From Devosia enhydra (GTDB taxonomy: Bacteria > Pseudomonadota > Alphaproteobacteria > Rhizobiales > Devosiaceae), in NCBI RefSeq assembly GCF_900119845.1, contig NZ_FPKU01000001.1, forward strand, positions 591,528 through 655,527: a stretch of 64,000 nt of DNA, read 5' to 3'. Made by a program: the position numbers and the translations under genes. Below are positions 43,789 to 54,973 of this stretch, piece after piece (the first letter of the stretch is position 1; the number at the start of each line of letters is the position of its first letter). The notes under the pieces were generated by a model. The model was not told the DNA's origin and made no database searches. It worked only from the letters and a program-made list of their open reading frames with translations.

Positions 43789-43833
43789 CTTTTAATCGGA
43801 TGGTCGAGGGTTCGATCCCCTCCCGGCATACCA
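43789..43833 (+). other. Right attachment site: 3' part of a tRNA-Lys(UUU)-like gene
   Basis: CTTTTAA (anticodon loop with TTT), TCGG half-stem, T-arm GAGGG-TTCGATC-CCCTC, acceptor end CCGGCAT, A, CCA. The 5' half is missing: the upstream sequence neither pairs with the anticodon stem (TCACT versus TCGGA) nor supplies ATGCCGG. The break at the anticodon loop is the typical crossover point of tRNA-targeting tyrosine recombinases. The copy completing the tRNA must lie left of position 1. Confidence 0.7.
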
Positions 43834-44072
43834 ATTCTTTCCGATCCGTCATTTTTCTTAACGCGATGATGGCGTCGCGAGCTTTGCTCGAGGCCGTGTC
43901 GCGCCGAGCCCCGCGCATCCAGCCGGCGCGTCAACGTAGGGCAGTCCGTTGGGGATGCGCATTGCGCCGGGCGGCACCTTGCACTAACGTCTTTCGTGAC
44001 ACGAAACGTAACCCCGCGATCGGGCGCCGCCGGCATCAGCCGGCTGTTGCGACCGAGCGGGACAGGAGTTTG

Positions 44073-45227
44073 ATGGTGACCGATCTCGATCGGTCCGCAG
44101 TCGACGATCCGCCCACCGGCGGGTCGCGGCTCCGCCAACGCGACAGGCAGCCGCCTGCGCGCGGCCCTTCGGCCGGGGCGGACAGGCGGACACAAACCGG
44201 GCCCTCGCGAAGGCCACGCGGCCCGCTCTATGCCGCGCTCGACCTGGGCACGAACAATTGCCGGTTGCTCATTGCCCGGCCTCACGAAAACACCTTCCGC
44301 GTGCTCGATGGCTTCACCCGAATCGTCCGCCTGGGCGAGGGGCTTTCGAGCACCGGCCGGCTCTCCGATGCAGCGATGACGCGCACCCTCGAGGCCCTGA
44401 GGCTCTGCCGCAACAAGCTGCGCGAGCATGAGCCGACGCGCATGCGCCTCATCGCCACCGAGGCCTGCCGCGCCGCCGCGAATGGGGCCGAGTTCATCGC
44501 CCGCGTCGAGACCGAGCTCGGGCTGGCGCTCGAAATCGTCGACCGCCGGACCGAGGCCGAGCTCGCCGTCACTGGCTGTGCCGATCTCATCGAGAAGGAC
44601 AGTGCGGGCGCGCTGATGTTCGACATCGGTGGCGGGTCGTCGGAACTGGCCTGGCTCGATTTTCGCGGCGGCCGCCCGCGCCGGCAGGGCAAGACGGCAT
44701 CCTCGATCCGTTCCTGGCAATCGCTGCCGGTCGGCGTGGTGTCGATCGCCGAGAAATTCGGCGGCGTCGAAGTCAGCAGCGAGACCTTCGAGGCGATGGT
44801 CGCGTATGTCGCGAGCTTCCTCAGCCAGTTCCGTGGCCGCGAGCGGCTGCGCCAGATGATCGCCGAGCATCCCGTGCACCTCATCGGCACGTCGGGCACC
44901 GTCACGACGCTTGCCGGGCTGCATCTGGGGCTCGAACGCTACGAGCGTCAGAAGGTCGATGGCCTGTGGATGACGCGCCAGCAGGTGGACGATACGATGA
45001 AGGCGCTTCTGGGCATGTCGTTCGAGCGGCGCGTCAGCCACCCGTGCATCGGGCGCGACCGCGCCGATCTCGTTTTGCCCGGATGCGCGATCTTCGAGGC
45101 GATCCGCCGCGAATGGCCGACCGACCGGGTGCGCGTTGCCGATCGTGGCTTGCGCGAGGGCATTCTGATCTCGCTCATGGATGCGGATCGGTCCATGCGG
45201 GCCGGCGGCCAGATGGGGAAACGCTGA
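44073..45227 (+). CDS. Ppx/GppA family phosphatase
   Basis: 384 residues from ATG 44073 (GACAGGAG in front); the frame extends farther upstream only as tRNA read-through. The actin-like ATPase fold shows [17 protein letters not shown] (phosphate 1, near 52), [28 protein letters not shown] (phosphate 2) and [15 protein letters not shown] (adenosine region). The family hydrolyses polyphosphate or pppGpp. An Arg/Pro-rich 50-residue N-terminal extension is probably disordered. It overlaps rlmE by 3 bp (TGATG), a pairing common in alphaproteobacteria. Confidence 0.9.
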   Translation: MVTDLDRSAVDDPPTGGSRLRQRDRQPPARGPSAGADRRTQTGPSRRPRGPLYAALDLGTNNCRLLIARPHENTFRVLDGFTRIVRLGEGLSSTGRLSDAAMTRTLEALRLCRNKLREHEPTRMRLIATEACRAAANGAEFIARVETELGLALEIVDRRTEAELAVTGCADLIEKDSAGALMFDIGGGSSELAWLDFRGGRPRRQGKTASSIRSWQSLPVGVVSIAEKFGGVEVSSETFEAMVAYVASFLSQFRGRERLRQMIAEHPVHLIGTSGTVTTLAGLHLGLERYERQKVDGLWMTRQQVDDTMKALLGMSFERRVSHPCIGRDRADLVLPGCAIFEAIRREWPTDRVRVADRGLREGILISLMDADRSMRAGGQMGKR

Positions 45228-45976
45228 TGGCCAAGGGCAAGGCAGGCGGCACGCTGGGCGGTGGCCGCATTTCTGAAAAGGACCTGAAGGTCCGCGTCAA
45301 GACGGCCAAGGGCCGAAAGATCGGGTCGACGCTGTGGCTGCAACGCCAGCTCAACGATCCTTACGTGGCCAAGGCGCGGTCCGAGGGCTATCGCTCGCGC
45401 GCCACCTACAAGCTGACCGAGCTCGATGAGCGCTATCGCCTGCTGCGCAAGGGCATGCGGGTGGTCGATCTGGGCGCCGCGCCGGGCGGCTGGTCGCAGA
45501 TCGCGGCCAATGTCACCGGCTCGACGGACGAACACCCCCTGGTCGTGGGCATCGATTATCTCGACATGGACCCGATCCCCGGCGTCATCCTGCTCAAGAA
45601 GGATTTCACCGACGACGATGCGCCGCAGGTGCTGATCGACGCGATGGGCGGCTACAAGGCCGATCTCGTGATGTCGGACATGGCGGCGCCCACCACCGGC
45701 CATCGCGCCACCGACCATCTGCGCATCGTCAATCTCGTGGAACTCGCGGCCCATTTTGCCATCGACGTGCTCAACCCGGGCGGCACCTTCATCGCCAAGG
45801 TGTTCCAGGGTGGCACAGAGCATGAGCTGCTGTCGCTGCTGAAGCGCCATTTCGCGACGACACTGCACGCCAAGCCCAAGGCCTCGCGCAAGGAATCGGC
45901 GGAGACCTATCTGGTGGCGCGCGGCTTCAAGCCGGCTGGCCCCGTCGACCCTGATGGCGACACGGCCGAAGACTGA
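45227..45976 (+). CDS. rlmE: 23S rRNA 2'-O-ribose U2552 methyltransferase RlmE (FtsJ/RrmJ)
   Basis: 249 residues. SAM motif [16 protein letters not shown] and the catalytic K-D-K set: lysine in [16 protein letters not shown], aspartate in [13 protein letters not shown], lysine in [11 protein letters not shown]. It has a lysine-rich N-terminal extension ([14 protein letters not shown]) typical of alphaproteobacterial forms. It modifies the 50S A-loop during ribosome assembly. Operon with the upstream phosphatase gene. Confidence 0.95.
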   Translation: MAKGKAGGTLGGGRISEKDLKVRVKTAKGRKIGSTLWLQRQLNDPYVAKARSEGYRSRATYKLTELDERYRLLRKGMRVVDLGAAPGGWSQIAANVTGSTDEHPLVVGIDYLDMDPIPGVILLKKDFTDDDAPQVLIDAMGGYKADLVMSDMAAPTTGHRATDHLRIVNLVELAAHFAIDVLNPGGTFIAKVFQGGTEHELLSLLKRHFATTLHAKPKASRKESAETYLVARGFKPAGPVDPDGDTAED

Positions 45977-46054
45977 GCGGGCGCCGGCCCGGCGTCCGGA
46001 CGCGGCCGGACAAGACTGGAGCTTCGCGCCGTTTCAGGAAACCGGTGAAAAGCT

Positions 46055-47509
46055 CTAGCCGCGCTGCCGGCGTTTCTGCCCCGAGATGTCGCTGCCGGCA
46101 TCCCGCGGCAGGCCGAAGTAAAAGACCATCGCAATGGCGGAAAGCGCCGATACGGCCACCCATGCGACATGGAAATCGTCGAGGCCCACCGGTCCGCCGG
46201 TGATGTTGGCGCTCAATTCGAGCACGCCGCCGGCGATCGCCACACCGAGCGCGATGCTGATCTGCTGGGTCACGGCGGTGATCGCCGTGGCCTGGCCCAC
46301 TTCATTGTCGGCGACCCCGGCATAGCCCATGGCGTTGTTGCCCGAAAAGAAGATCGAGCGCATCACGCCCCCGATCAGCAGGCAGCCCATGATGAGCGGC
46401 GCCGGTGTTTCCGGCCCGAAAAAGGCGTTGGCGACCATGGTGAGGCTGGCAATCGCGATGGCAAAGGTCAGCACCCATTTGAAGCCGACGGCTGCGAAGA
46501 GCCGCTCCGCCACCACTTTTGAGAACATCGCGCCCACGGCGCTGGCAAAGGTGATGAGACCGGATTCGAGCGGCGTCATCCCGAAACCCAGTTGCAGCAT
46601 CAGCGGCAGCAGGAAGGGCAGGGCGCCGAGCCCGGTGCGAAAGATCGCGCCCGAGAGCACCGACACGCGGTAGAGCCGTTTGCGCAACAGGCGGAAATCG
46701 AGCAACGGCGCGCTCTTCCTGCGGCTCGAGACCAGATAGGCCGCGCCCGCGAGCAGCCCGATGACCGCTGATCCGATGCCCGCGATGGGGGGCAGGGCCG
46801 GCAGGCTGATCACCGAGAGCCCGAAGATCAGCCCTGAAAACCAGATGGCGCAGAGCAGGAAGCCGCTCTTGTCGAGCGGCCGGGGCTCGCGCTTCTCGAT
46901 CTTGGGCAAGAATTTCGAGGCCAGCACGATGCCGATGAGGCCGATGGGCACATTGATCAGGAAGATCCAGTGCCATGTGAAGATGGTGGTGATGAACCCG
47001 CCCAGCGGCGGGCCGACCATCGGCCCTATCAGGCCGGGCAGGGTGAGCCAGGCCATGGCGCCCACCAGTTCGCTGCGCGGCGTCACCCGCACTAGCACTA
47101 GCCGTGCGATAGGCGTCATCATCGAGGCGCCGAAGCCTTGCAGGAAGCGCGAGGCGACGAAGGTTTCGAGCGAATAGGAGGCCGCGCAGCAGAGCGATCC
47201 GACCACGAAGATGCCGATCGCCATGCGGAAGACAGTGTTGGCGCCGAACCGGTCGGCGATCCAGCCGCTCACCGGAATGAAGATCGCCAGTGCGACGAAA
47301 TAGGCGGTGAAGGCCAGCTTCAGCGCGATGGGATCGGTACCGATATCGGCCGCGATCGCCGGCAGCGACGTGGCGATGACCGTCGAATCCATGTTCTCCA
47401 TGAACAGGGCGACGGCCAGGATGAGCGGGGTGATGCGGTTCAACTGCGTAAGCGGGCCTGGTCGAGTCAGCGGGTGGGAAATTCTAGACCAACCCTTGGT
47501 CCCAGTCAT
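46055..47509 (-). CDS. MFS exporter, DHA2 (EmrB/QacA) family
   Basis: 484 residues from ATG 47509 (MTGTKGWSRISHPLTRPG). About 14 hydrophobic spans; typical motifs are ENMDSTVIATSLPAIAADIG (first helix, motif D1), GWIADRFGANTVFRM (motif A) and LTLPGLIGPMVGPPLGGF (motif C of drug:H+ antiporters). Substrate is not predictable. It is convergent with rlmE and divergent from guaB. The frame reaches to 47605 but the extra part has no ribosome-binding site. Confidence 0.88.
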   Translation of the reverse strand: MTGTKGWSRISHPLTRPGPLTQLNRITPLILAVALFMENMDSTVIATSLPAIAADIGTDPIALKLAFTAYFVALAIFIPVSGWIADRFGANTVFRMAIGIFVVGSLCCAASYSLETFVASRFLQGFGASMMTPIARLVLVRVTPRSELVGAMAWLTLPGLIGPMVGPPLGGFITTIFTWHWIFLINVPIGLIGIVLASKFLPKIEKREPRPLDKSGFLLCAIWFSGLIFGLSVISLPALPPIAGIGSAVIGLLAGAAYLVSSRRKSAPLLDFRLLRKRLYRVSVLSGAIFRTGLGALPFLLPLMLQLGFGMTPLESGLITFASAVGAMFSKVVAERLFAAVGFKWVLTFAIAIASLTMVANAFFGPETPAPLIMGCLLIGGVMRSIFFSGNNAMGYAGVADNEVGQATAITAVTQQISIALGVAIAGGVLELSANITGGPVGLDDFHVAWVAVSALSAIAMVFYFGLPRDAGSDISGQKRRQRG

Positions 47510-47595
47510 GCCGCAAGCCACTAGCCTTTGTGATGAGGTGGCATGAGGGTCATTCGCGCCGCGCTCTAGGCAAAGCCGGGGACCGGTGCTAATGA

Positions 47596-49182
<1,587 letters not shown>

Positions 49183-49187
49183 CTTTC

Positions 49188-49631
49188 ATGACGGGTAACG
49201 CGCTCTGGCTGATCGCCTCGCTCCTGGTCCTGGGGCTCCTGCCCCTAGGCCTGGTGCTGCGCCTCGGCGCCATCCGCCTGCCGCTGGTGTTCTCGGGCAA
49301 GGTCAAAGTCCGCGACATCGCGCTCTCGCGCACCAGCTGGCCCGAAGATGAAAAGAAGGTGTCGAACGCCTTCGACAACCAGTTCCAGCTGCCAGTGCTT
49401 TACGCGGTGGCCGTCTTCATCGCGTTGGCGATGGGGCCAGGGCTCCTTGAGGTCGTTCTGGGCTGGGCGTTCGTCGTCTCGCGTTATGGGCATGCGGCCA
49501 TCCACATCACCAGCAACCACATCTTCCGCCGCTTCTGGGCCTATTGCATAGGGCTCGGGCTGCTTTGGGCCCTGTGGCTCTGGCTCATCATCCGCTGGGT
49601 GATGCTTCTTGCCTCTGGAGTATCCGCATGA
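49188..49631 (+). CDS. MAPEG family membrane protein
   Basis: 147 residues with four hydrophobic segments. FDNQFQLPVLYAVAVF and SRYGHAAIHITSNHIFRRFW are the typical MAPEG motifs (N-x-x-E/Q-x-x-P and R-x-x-H-x-x-I). Family members conjugate glutathione or act on lipids; the bacterial type near guaB has no known substrate. Starts 5 bp after guaB and overlaps the next gene as ATGA, so it is part of an operon. Confidence 0.85.
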   Translation: MTGNALWLIASLLVLGLLPLGLVLRLGAIRLPLVFSGKVKVRDIALSRTSWPEDEKKVSNAFDNQFQLPVLYAVAVFIALAMGPGLLEVVLGWAFVVSRYGHAAIHITSNHIFRRFWAYCIGLGLLWALWLWLIIRWVMLLASGVSA

Positions 49632-50923
49632 GACTGCCGGGCCGTATGGCCGCCGCCATCGCCGTGCTCGAGGATATCGAGAGCCATCGCCGTCCCGTCG
49701 CCGAGGCGCTGAAGGCGTGGGGGCTGGCCAATCGCTTTGCCGGCGCGGGCGATCGCGCGGCCATCGGCAACCTTGTTTATGACGGCCTCCGCCGCAAGCG
49801 CAGCCATGGCTGGGCGATGCAGTCCGAGGCCGCCCGTGCGCTGGTCCTTTCGGTCGTCGTGCGCGAATGGGGCGAAAGCCCGGAGAGCCTCGCCACGCTT
49901 TTCGCGGATGATCCGCATGCGCCGGCGGCCTTGAGCCCCGATGAGGTTGCGCGCCTTTCTGCCACAGATCCTCTGGCCGGTGCCCCCGCCGCTGTCGTTG
50001 CCGACCTGCCGGACTGGATCGCGGCCCTCCTCGAGATCAGCCTTGGGCACGACTGGATCGTCGAAGGGCAGGGGCTCACCGGCCGCCCGCCGCTCGACCT
50101 GCGCGCCAATCTGCTCAAGTCCGACCGGGCTCGGGTGATGAAGGCGCTGTCGCGCTTTTCGCCCCAGGAAGGTCCGACGAGCCCCTGGGGTCTGCGCCTC
50201 GCCGCCGGCCCGCGCGATGCCCGCACGCCCAATGTGCTGACCGATGAAGCCTGGCTCAAGGGCTGGGTGGAGGTGCAGGATCAGGGCAGCCAGGTCGTTT
50301 CGCTCCTCTGCGGCGTCCAGCCCGGCGAGCAGGTGCTCGATCTCTGCGCCGGCGCCGGCGGCAAGACCCTCGCTCTGGCTGCGCTCATGGGCAACAAGGG
50401 CCAGATCTTCGCCCATGACAGCGACCGCACCCGCCTCGCCCCGATCTACGATCGCCTGAAGCGCGCCGGCGTGCGCAATGTGCAGGTCCGCCCGCCGGCC
50501 GAGACTGCGCTCGATGATCTGGTGGGCCGCATGGATCGCGTCGTCGTCGATGCGCCCTGCACTGGCTCGGGCACCTGGCGGCGCCAGCCGCACGCCAAGT
50601 GGAAGCTGACGCCGGAGCAACTGGCCCTGCGGGTCGCCGAGCAGCAGCAGATCCTCGATGATGCCGCGCGCTTCGTGAAGCCGGGCGGCAGTCTTGCCTA
50701 TATCACCTGTTCGGTCCTGCCAGACGAGAACGGCGCCCAGGCGCAGGCCTTTCTCGCGCGCCACCCTGAGTTCCGCGTCGTGCCGGGGCATGGCCTCTGG
50801 CACAAGGCGTTTGGCGGCAGCGGTGCGCGGGCCCGGTTCACCGCTGAGGGCGGCATCCTGCTCACCCCCGCGACCACCGGCACCGACGGGTTCTACATCG
50901 CGAGATTCGAACGGGCTCAGTGA
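49628..50923 (+). CDS. RsmB/NOP-type RNA (cytosine-5) methyltransferase
   Basis: 431 residues from ATG 49628. N-terminal helical NusB-like region (MAAAIAVLEDIESHRR onward), then the SAM motif VLDLCAGAGGKTLALAA, motif IV DAPCTGSGTWRRQPHAKW and motif VI YITCSVLPDEN; the two cysteines are the catalytic pair of m5C RNA methylases. It probably modifies 16S rRNA (C967-like site), but members of this subfamily vary. Fourth gene of the guaB operon. Confidence 0.9.
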   Translation: MRLPGRMAAAIAVLEDIESHRRPVAEALKAWGLANRFAGAGDRAAIGNLVYDGLRRKRSHGWAMQSEAARALVLSVVVREWGESPESLATLFADDPHAPAALSPDEVARLSATDPLAGAPAAVVADLPDWIAALLEISLGHDWIVEGQGLTGRPPLDLRANLLKSDRARVMKALSRFSPQEGPTSPWGLRLAAGPRDARTPNVLTDEAWLKGWVEVQDQGSQVVSLLCGVQPGEQVLDLCAGAGGKTLALAALMGNKGQIFAHDSDRTRLAPIYDRLKRAGVRNVQVRPPAETALDDLVGRMDRVVVDAPCTGSGTWRRQPHAKWKLTPEQLALRVAEQQQILDDAARFVKPGGSLAYITCSVLPDENGAQAQAFLARHPEFRVVPGHGLWHKAFGGSGARARFTAEGGILLTPATTGTDGFYIARFERAQ

Positions 50924-50954
50924 ACCTGGCGCCAGGGTCGGGCGTTAATGGGTC

Positions 50955-51446
50955 ATGACCCAGCCCACCTCGCCCTCGGCATCGCTGAACAATCCCCGCT
51001 CCTGGCTCGTGCTGGGATTTTTCATCCTGCTCGTCGTCGGTGTCGGCGGGCTGATCGGCACGCAGTCCATCCCCGGCCCTTGGTATGAATCGCTGACCAA
51101 GCCGCCCTTCAATCCGCCCAACTGGATTTTCGGGCCGGTCTGGTTCACCCTTTACGTGCTGATCGCCATAGCCGGCTGGCGCACCTTCGCGGTGGTTGGC
51201 GGCGACTGGGTCAAAGGTCTCTGGATCGCGCAGATGCTGCTCAACTGGGCCTGGTCCCCGGTCTGGTTCAACCTGCAGCAGGTCTGGGTCGCCCTTGCCA
51301 TAATCATCGTGATGCTCGCCACGATCCTGCTCTTTATCGCCGACCGCTGGAACCGTGATCGATTGGCCGCTGCACTGTTCGTGCCCTATGCTGCATGGGT
51401 GAGCTTCGCCACTCTGCTCAATCTTTCCATTGCGATTTTGAACTGA
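50955..51446 (+). CDS. TspO/MBR family tryptophan-rich sensory protein
   Basis: 163 residues with five membrane spans after a short tail. Characteristic motifs PPFNPPNWIFGPVWFTLY, WIAQMLLNWAWSPVWF and LLFIADRW. TspO proteins bind porphyrins and regulate or degrade them under light or stress. It starts 31 bp after the methyltransferase gene. The second span region is standard; no oddities. Confidence 0.92.
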   Translation: MTQPTSPSASLNNPRSWLVLGFFILLVVGVGGLIGTQSIPGPWYESLTKPPFNPPNWIFGPVWFTLYVLIAIAGWRTFAVVGGDWVKGLWIAQMLLNWAWSPVWFNLQQVWVALAIIIVMLATILLFIADRWNRDRLAAALFVPYAAWVSFATLLNLSIAILN

Positions 51447-51508
51447 AGTCCGTCATTTTGACTTGAGATGCTTGCGCGCCTGCCCGATCCTCCTCGGGCT
51501 GGCGCGTA

Positions 51509-52210
51509 ATGCATTCGAGGCCCCTGGTGACGTCCCCGCTGACCCTAGACGCGTTTCTCGGCGAGCTTTTCGATCCCGGCAAGGCCCTGACCCACATCCC
51601 CTATATGCTGCTCGTCGTGTCGATGCTGATGCGCGACATGAGTTGGCTCAGGGCCTTTGCCATCACCGCCGGCGTCATCCGCATCTTCAACCGTTCTTTC
51701 GTTGACCAGGATTTCATCGTCGCCTTCTGGGAGACGGCGCTGGTCGGCATCAATGTCGGGCAATTGATGGTGCTGTGGTACTACGCCAAGCGTGCCCGCT
51801 TCTCCGAAGAGGAGAAGATGCTCATCTCAAACCTCGATCCATCGGTCTCGCGGCGCACCGTGCGCCGCCTGCTGCGGCTCGGCGAGTGGCGCAATGTCGA
51901 GGGCGATACGGTGCTGATCGAGGAGGGCCGGCCGGTCGCCAATCTCGTGTTCGTGGCCGAAGGCGTGGCGCAGATCGAGCGCGGGGAGCGCATCGTGGCG
52001 GTTTGCGGGCCGGGCGATTTCCTCGGCGAAATGAGCTTTGTTTCTGGCAAGCCCGCCAATGCCACCGTGCGCACCGCGCGGCCCGGCCGCATCCTGAGCT
52101 TCCCGCAATCGTCCCTCCGCCACGCCATGCGCAACGACGAGGAGCTGCGCCAGGCAGTGGAATCGGGGCTCAACCGCAATCTCGTGGGCAAGCTCGCAAA
52201 GTCCGGCTGA
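51509..52210 (+). CDS. Membrane protein with C-terminal cyclic-nucleotide-binding-like domain (copy 1)
   Basis: 233 residues. Three membrane spans in the first ~90 residues (ALTHIPYMLLVVSMLMRDM; AFAITAGVIRIFNRSF; WETALVGINVGQLMVLWYY) are followed by a cNMP-binding beta-roll (VEGDTVLIEEGRPVANLVFV, CGPGDFLGEMSFVSGKPANA). The phosphate-binding cassette has GEMSF but lacks the arginine that holds cAMP (PANATV instead of PRAAT). This layout is that of Popeye-domain proteins. GTG 51527 is another possible start. Paralogue of the next gene; role unknown, perhaps a membrane cNMP or lipid sensor. Confidence 0.8.
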   Translation: MHSRPLVTSPLTLDAFLGELFDPGKALTHIPYMLLVVSMLMRDMSWLRAFAITAGVIRIFNRSFVDQDFIVAFWETALVGINVGQLMVLWYYAKRARFSEEEKMLISNLDPSVSRRTVRRLLRLGEWRNVEGDTVLIEEGRPVANLVFVAEGVAQIERGERIVAVCGPGDFLGEMSFVSGKPANATVRTARPGRILSFPQSSLRHAMRNDEELRQAVESGLNRNLVGKLAKSG

Positions 52211-52325
52211 CGCCAAGATCCTTGTAACAAAACTGTCGTCAAACTGGAGGAGAGGGCCCTGCGGCGGATCAGCTAGACCCGCGCGGCGAACAGGCGATGC
52301 CATTGCGCATCTTGCGGGACGGGCC

Positions 52326-53024
52326 ATGGATTTTTCACTGCCGGAGCTTTTGCGCGGGCTCTCCAATCCGGTCACGCTGTTCGGCCATTTCACCTATGCC
52401 TTGCTGATCATCTCGATGCTGATGCGCAGCATGGTCTGGCTTCGGGTGCTCGCCGTTGTGTCGGGTAGCTGCAAGGTCATCTATCGCGCATTCTTCCTCG
52501 TCGATCCCGTCAGCGTGTTCTGGGAGGCGATCTTCACGATCGTCAACATCATCCAGCTCATACTGATCTGGTACTACCAATACCGCCACCGCTTCGACGC
52601 CGAGGAAAAGCATTTCGCCGAGCAGATGCCCCGCGGCATCGATCGCTCCTCGATCAGGCGCTTCCTCGCGCTCGGCACAGTCACTGCGCTCGACCCGGAT
52701 ATGGAGATGACGCGGCAGGGGCAGGCCGTGGCCGATCTCACCTATATCGCCGAGGGCATCGTCAAGGTGGAGGCCGATGGCAAGCTGCTCGCCATCTGCG
52801 GGCCGGGCGACTGGATCGGCGAGCTGAGCTTCCTCTCCGGGCGCGAGGCAACCGCCACGGCCACGGTGGTCAAGCCCACCCGCGTCATCCGCTTCAACCA
52901 GCAGCGCCTGCACACCGCCATCGCCCGCGACGCGGCCCTGCGTCGTACGCTCGAAACGGCACTCAACCGCAATCTTGCCGGCAAGCTGACCCGCAGCAAT
53001 GCCATGGGTGCCATGCCCGGCTGA
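52326..53024 (+). CDS. Membrane protein with C-terminal cyclic-nucleotide-binding-like domain (copy 2)
   Basis: 232 residues with the same plan as copy 1: spans at FGHFTYALLIISMLMRSM, VLAVVSGSCKVIYRAFF and AIFTIVNIIQLILIWYYQ, then a beta-roll with EMTRQGQAVADLTYIAEG and CGPGDWIGELSFLSGREA. Both end alike (ALNRNLAGKLTRS versus GLNRNLVGKLAKS), so they arose by tandem duplication. Again the canonical cassette arginine is absent (REATATATV). 115 bp separate the copies. Confidence 0.8.
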   Translation: MDFSLPELLRGLSNPVTLFGHFTYALLIISMLMRSMVWLRVLAVVSGSCKVIYRAFFLVDPVSVFWEAIFTIVNIIQLILIWYYQYRHRFDAEEKHFAEQMPRGIDRSSIRRFLALGTVTALDPDMEMTRQGQAVADLTYIAEGIVKVEADGKLLAICGPGDWIGELSFLSGREATATATVVKPTRVIRFNQQRLHTAIARDAALRRTLETALNRNLAGKLTRSNAMGAMPG

Positions 53025-53083
53025 GGCAGGTTCACGGCCATCGGGCGCTTGCGGAATGGCGGCTGCGCGCGTAAAGCCACGCC

Positions 53084-54655
53084 ATGATCGAGAGCACCGC
53101 CAGCATGCCCGCAGACTCCATCCTCATCATCGATTTCGGTTCGCAGGTAACCCAACTGATCGCGCGCCGTCTGCGCGAAACCGGGGTCTATTGCGAGATC
53201 CATCCGTTCCAGAACGCCGATGCCGCCTTTGCCGCGATGAAGCCGAAAGGCGTCGTGTTTTCGGGCGGGCCTGCATCGGTGCTCGATGAGGGCAGTCCGC
53301 GCGCGCCGCAGGCCGTCTTCGCCTCGGGCGTGCCCATCCTCGCCATCTGCTACGGGCAGCAGACGCTTGCGCACCAGCTCGGCGGCCGGGTCGAGGGCGG
53401 ACATAATCGCGAATTCGGCCGTGCCGACGTCACCATCCACGAGCCCAGCCGCCTTTATGAGGGCGTGTGGGAGGTGGGCCAGCGTTATCCGGTGTGGATG
53501 AGCCATGGCGATCGCGTGACCGAGTTGCCCGAGGGCTTCAAGGTCGTCGGTACCTCCGAGAACGCGCCCTTCGCCATCGCGGTCAACGAGGACAAGCGCT
53601 ACTACACCACCATGTTCCACCCCGAGGTGGTGCATACCCCCGATGGTGGCAGGCTGCTCGCCAATTTCGTGCGCAACATCGTCGGGCTCGAGGCGGACTG
53701 GACGATGTCGGCCTATCGCCAGCGTGCCGTCGAGAAAATCCGCGCGCAGGTGGGGTCGGGCAGGGTGCTTTGCGCCCTTTCCGGGGGCGTCGATTCCTCG
53801 GTTGCTGCCATCCTGATCCACGAGGCTATCGGCGACCAGCTGACCTGCGTCTTCGTCGATCATGGCCTCATGCGGCTGAACGAGGCCGATGAAGTGGTCT
53901 CGATGTTCCGCGACCACTACAATATCCCGCTTGTCCACGTGAACGCGGCCGACAAGTTCATCGGCGCGCTCGAGGGCGAGGCGGACCCCGAAACCAAGCG
54001 CAAGACCATCGGCCGCCTCTTCATCGAGGTGTTCGAGGAGGAGGCGGCGAGGATCGGCGGGGCCCAGTTCCTCGCCCAGGGCACGCTCTATCCCGACGTC
54101 ATCGAGAGCGTCAGTTTTTCGGGCGGTCCCTCGGTCACCATCAAGAGCCACCACAATGTCGGCGGCCTGCCCGAGCGCATGAACATGCAGCTTGTCGAAC
54201 CGCTGCGCGAGTTGTTCAAGGACGAGGTTCGGGCACTTGGCCGTGAACTCGGCCTGCCCGATCGTTTCGTCGGCCGTCACCCCTTCCCGGGCCCCGGCCT
54301 CGCCATCCGCCTGCCGGGTGGCGTCACGCGAGAAAAGCTCGACATCCTGCGCAAGGCCGACGCCATCTATCTCGACGAGATCCGCAAGGCCGGGCTTTAC
54401 GACAAGATCTGGCAGGCCTTCGCCGTGCTCCTGCCGGTGCAGACCGTGGGCGTCATGGGCGATGGCCGGACCTACGAGTTCGTCTGCGCCCTTCGCGCCG
54501 TGACTTCGGTCGACGGCATGACGGCTGATTTCTTCCCCTACGACATGAACTTCCTCGGCCGCGCCGCCACCCGCATCATCAACGAAGTCCGCGGCATCAA
54601 CCGCGTCGTCTACGACGTCACCAGCAAACCCCCCGGCACTATCGAGTGGGAATAA
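53084..54655 (+). CDS. guaA: GMP synthase (glutamine-hydrolysing)
   Basis: 523 residues (ATG 53105, seven codons later, is possible). The class I amidotransferase part has [19 protein letters not shown] with the nucleophilic cysteine and MFHPEVVHT with His-Glu; the ATP pyrophosphatase has [19 protein letters not shown]; the C-terminal dimerisation domain ends with KPPGTIEWE. It makes GMP from XMP. Its 3' end is a known integration hotspot, and an integrase gene follows directly, so the last codons may be supplied by the inserted element. Confidence 0.96.
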   Translation: MIESTASMPADSILIIDFGSQVTQLIARRLRETGVYCEIHPFQNADAAFAAMKPKGVVFSGGPASVLDEGSPRAPQAVFASGVPILAICYGQQTLAHQLGGRVEGGHNREFGRADVTIHEPSRLYEGVWEVGQRYPVWMSHGDRVTELPEGFKVVGTSENAPFAIAVNEDKRYYTTMFHPEVVHTPDGGRLLANFVRNIVGLEADWTMSAYRQRAVEKIRAQVGSGRVLCALSGGVDSSVAAILIHEAIGDQLTCVFVDHGLMRLNEADEVVSMFRDHYNIPLVHVNAADKFIGALEGEADPETKRKTIGRLFIEVFEEEAARIGGAQFLAQGTLYPDVIESVSFSGGPSVTIKSHHNVGGLPERMNMQLVEPLRELFKDEVRALGRELGLPDRFVGRHPFPGPGLAIRLPGGVTREKLDILRKADAIYLDEIRKAGLYDKIWQAFAVLLPVQTVGVMGDGRTYEFVCALRAVTSVDGMTADFFPYDMNFLGRAATRIINEVRGINRVVYDVTSKPPGTIEWE

Positions 54656-54973
54656 TTCGCGCCCACCCAAACGCCGCCGATAACCGCCGGCCTCCCTCCG
54701 TAACACACTGAAAATCAACAATTTTCTCTTCGCCGTCTTTCGCCGTCAATCGCTGGGCAAGCCTCGAGATCGACGGCGGAGTTGACGGTATGGGGCGTCT
54801 TGTGACATCGCAGATTTTCATATACCGTCATGGCTTAGAGAGCTTGTGACGGTATTTTTTTGACCTTATTCCATTGAGAATAAAGGATAATTCACCGTCA
54901 GGATTGGTCGATTTTGGCCTGACGGTATTTTTAGCGGCTCTCTGGCGACTTTTGAACGATCTAGGAGGGGCCG
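54656..54973. other. Junction between guaA and integrative element
   Basis: 318 bp with lower GC than its surroundings. No gene. It contains five TGACGGTA-like sites (next entry), an AT-rich stretch at about 54855-54890 and the ribosome-binding site GGAGGGG for the integrase. The core attachment site is expected in or beside the last codons of guaA (about 54630-54655). Confidence 0.6.
54783..54927. repeat. Array of TGACGGTA sites, probable integrase arm sites
   Basis: Direct copies at 54783-54790, 54847-54854 and 54920-54927; inverted copies at 54823-54830 and, with one change, 54893-54900. Three copies continue as TGACGGTAT, two as TGACGGTATTTTT. Five sites within 145 bp in both orientations match the arm-type sites bound by the N-terminal domain of P4-like integrases. 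Confidence 0.7.

Noticed and set aside
43746-45041. Long minus-strand open frame opposite the Ppx/GppA gene
   Set aside because: It is an antisense shadow of a high-GC gene: no ribosome-binding site and composition typical of shadows.
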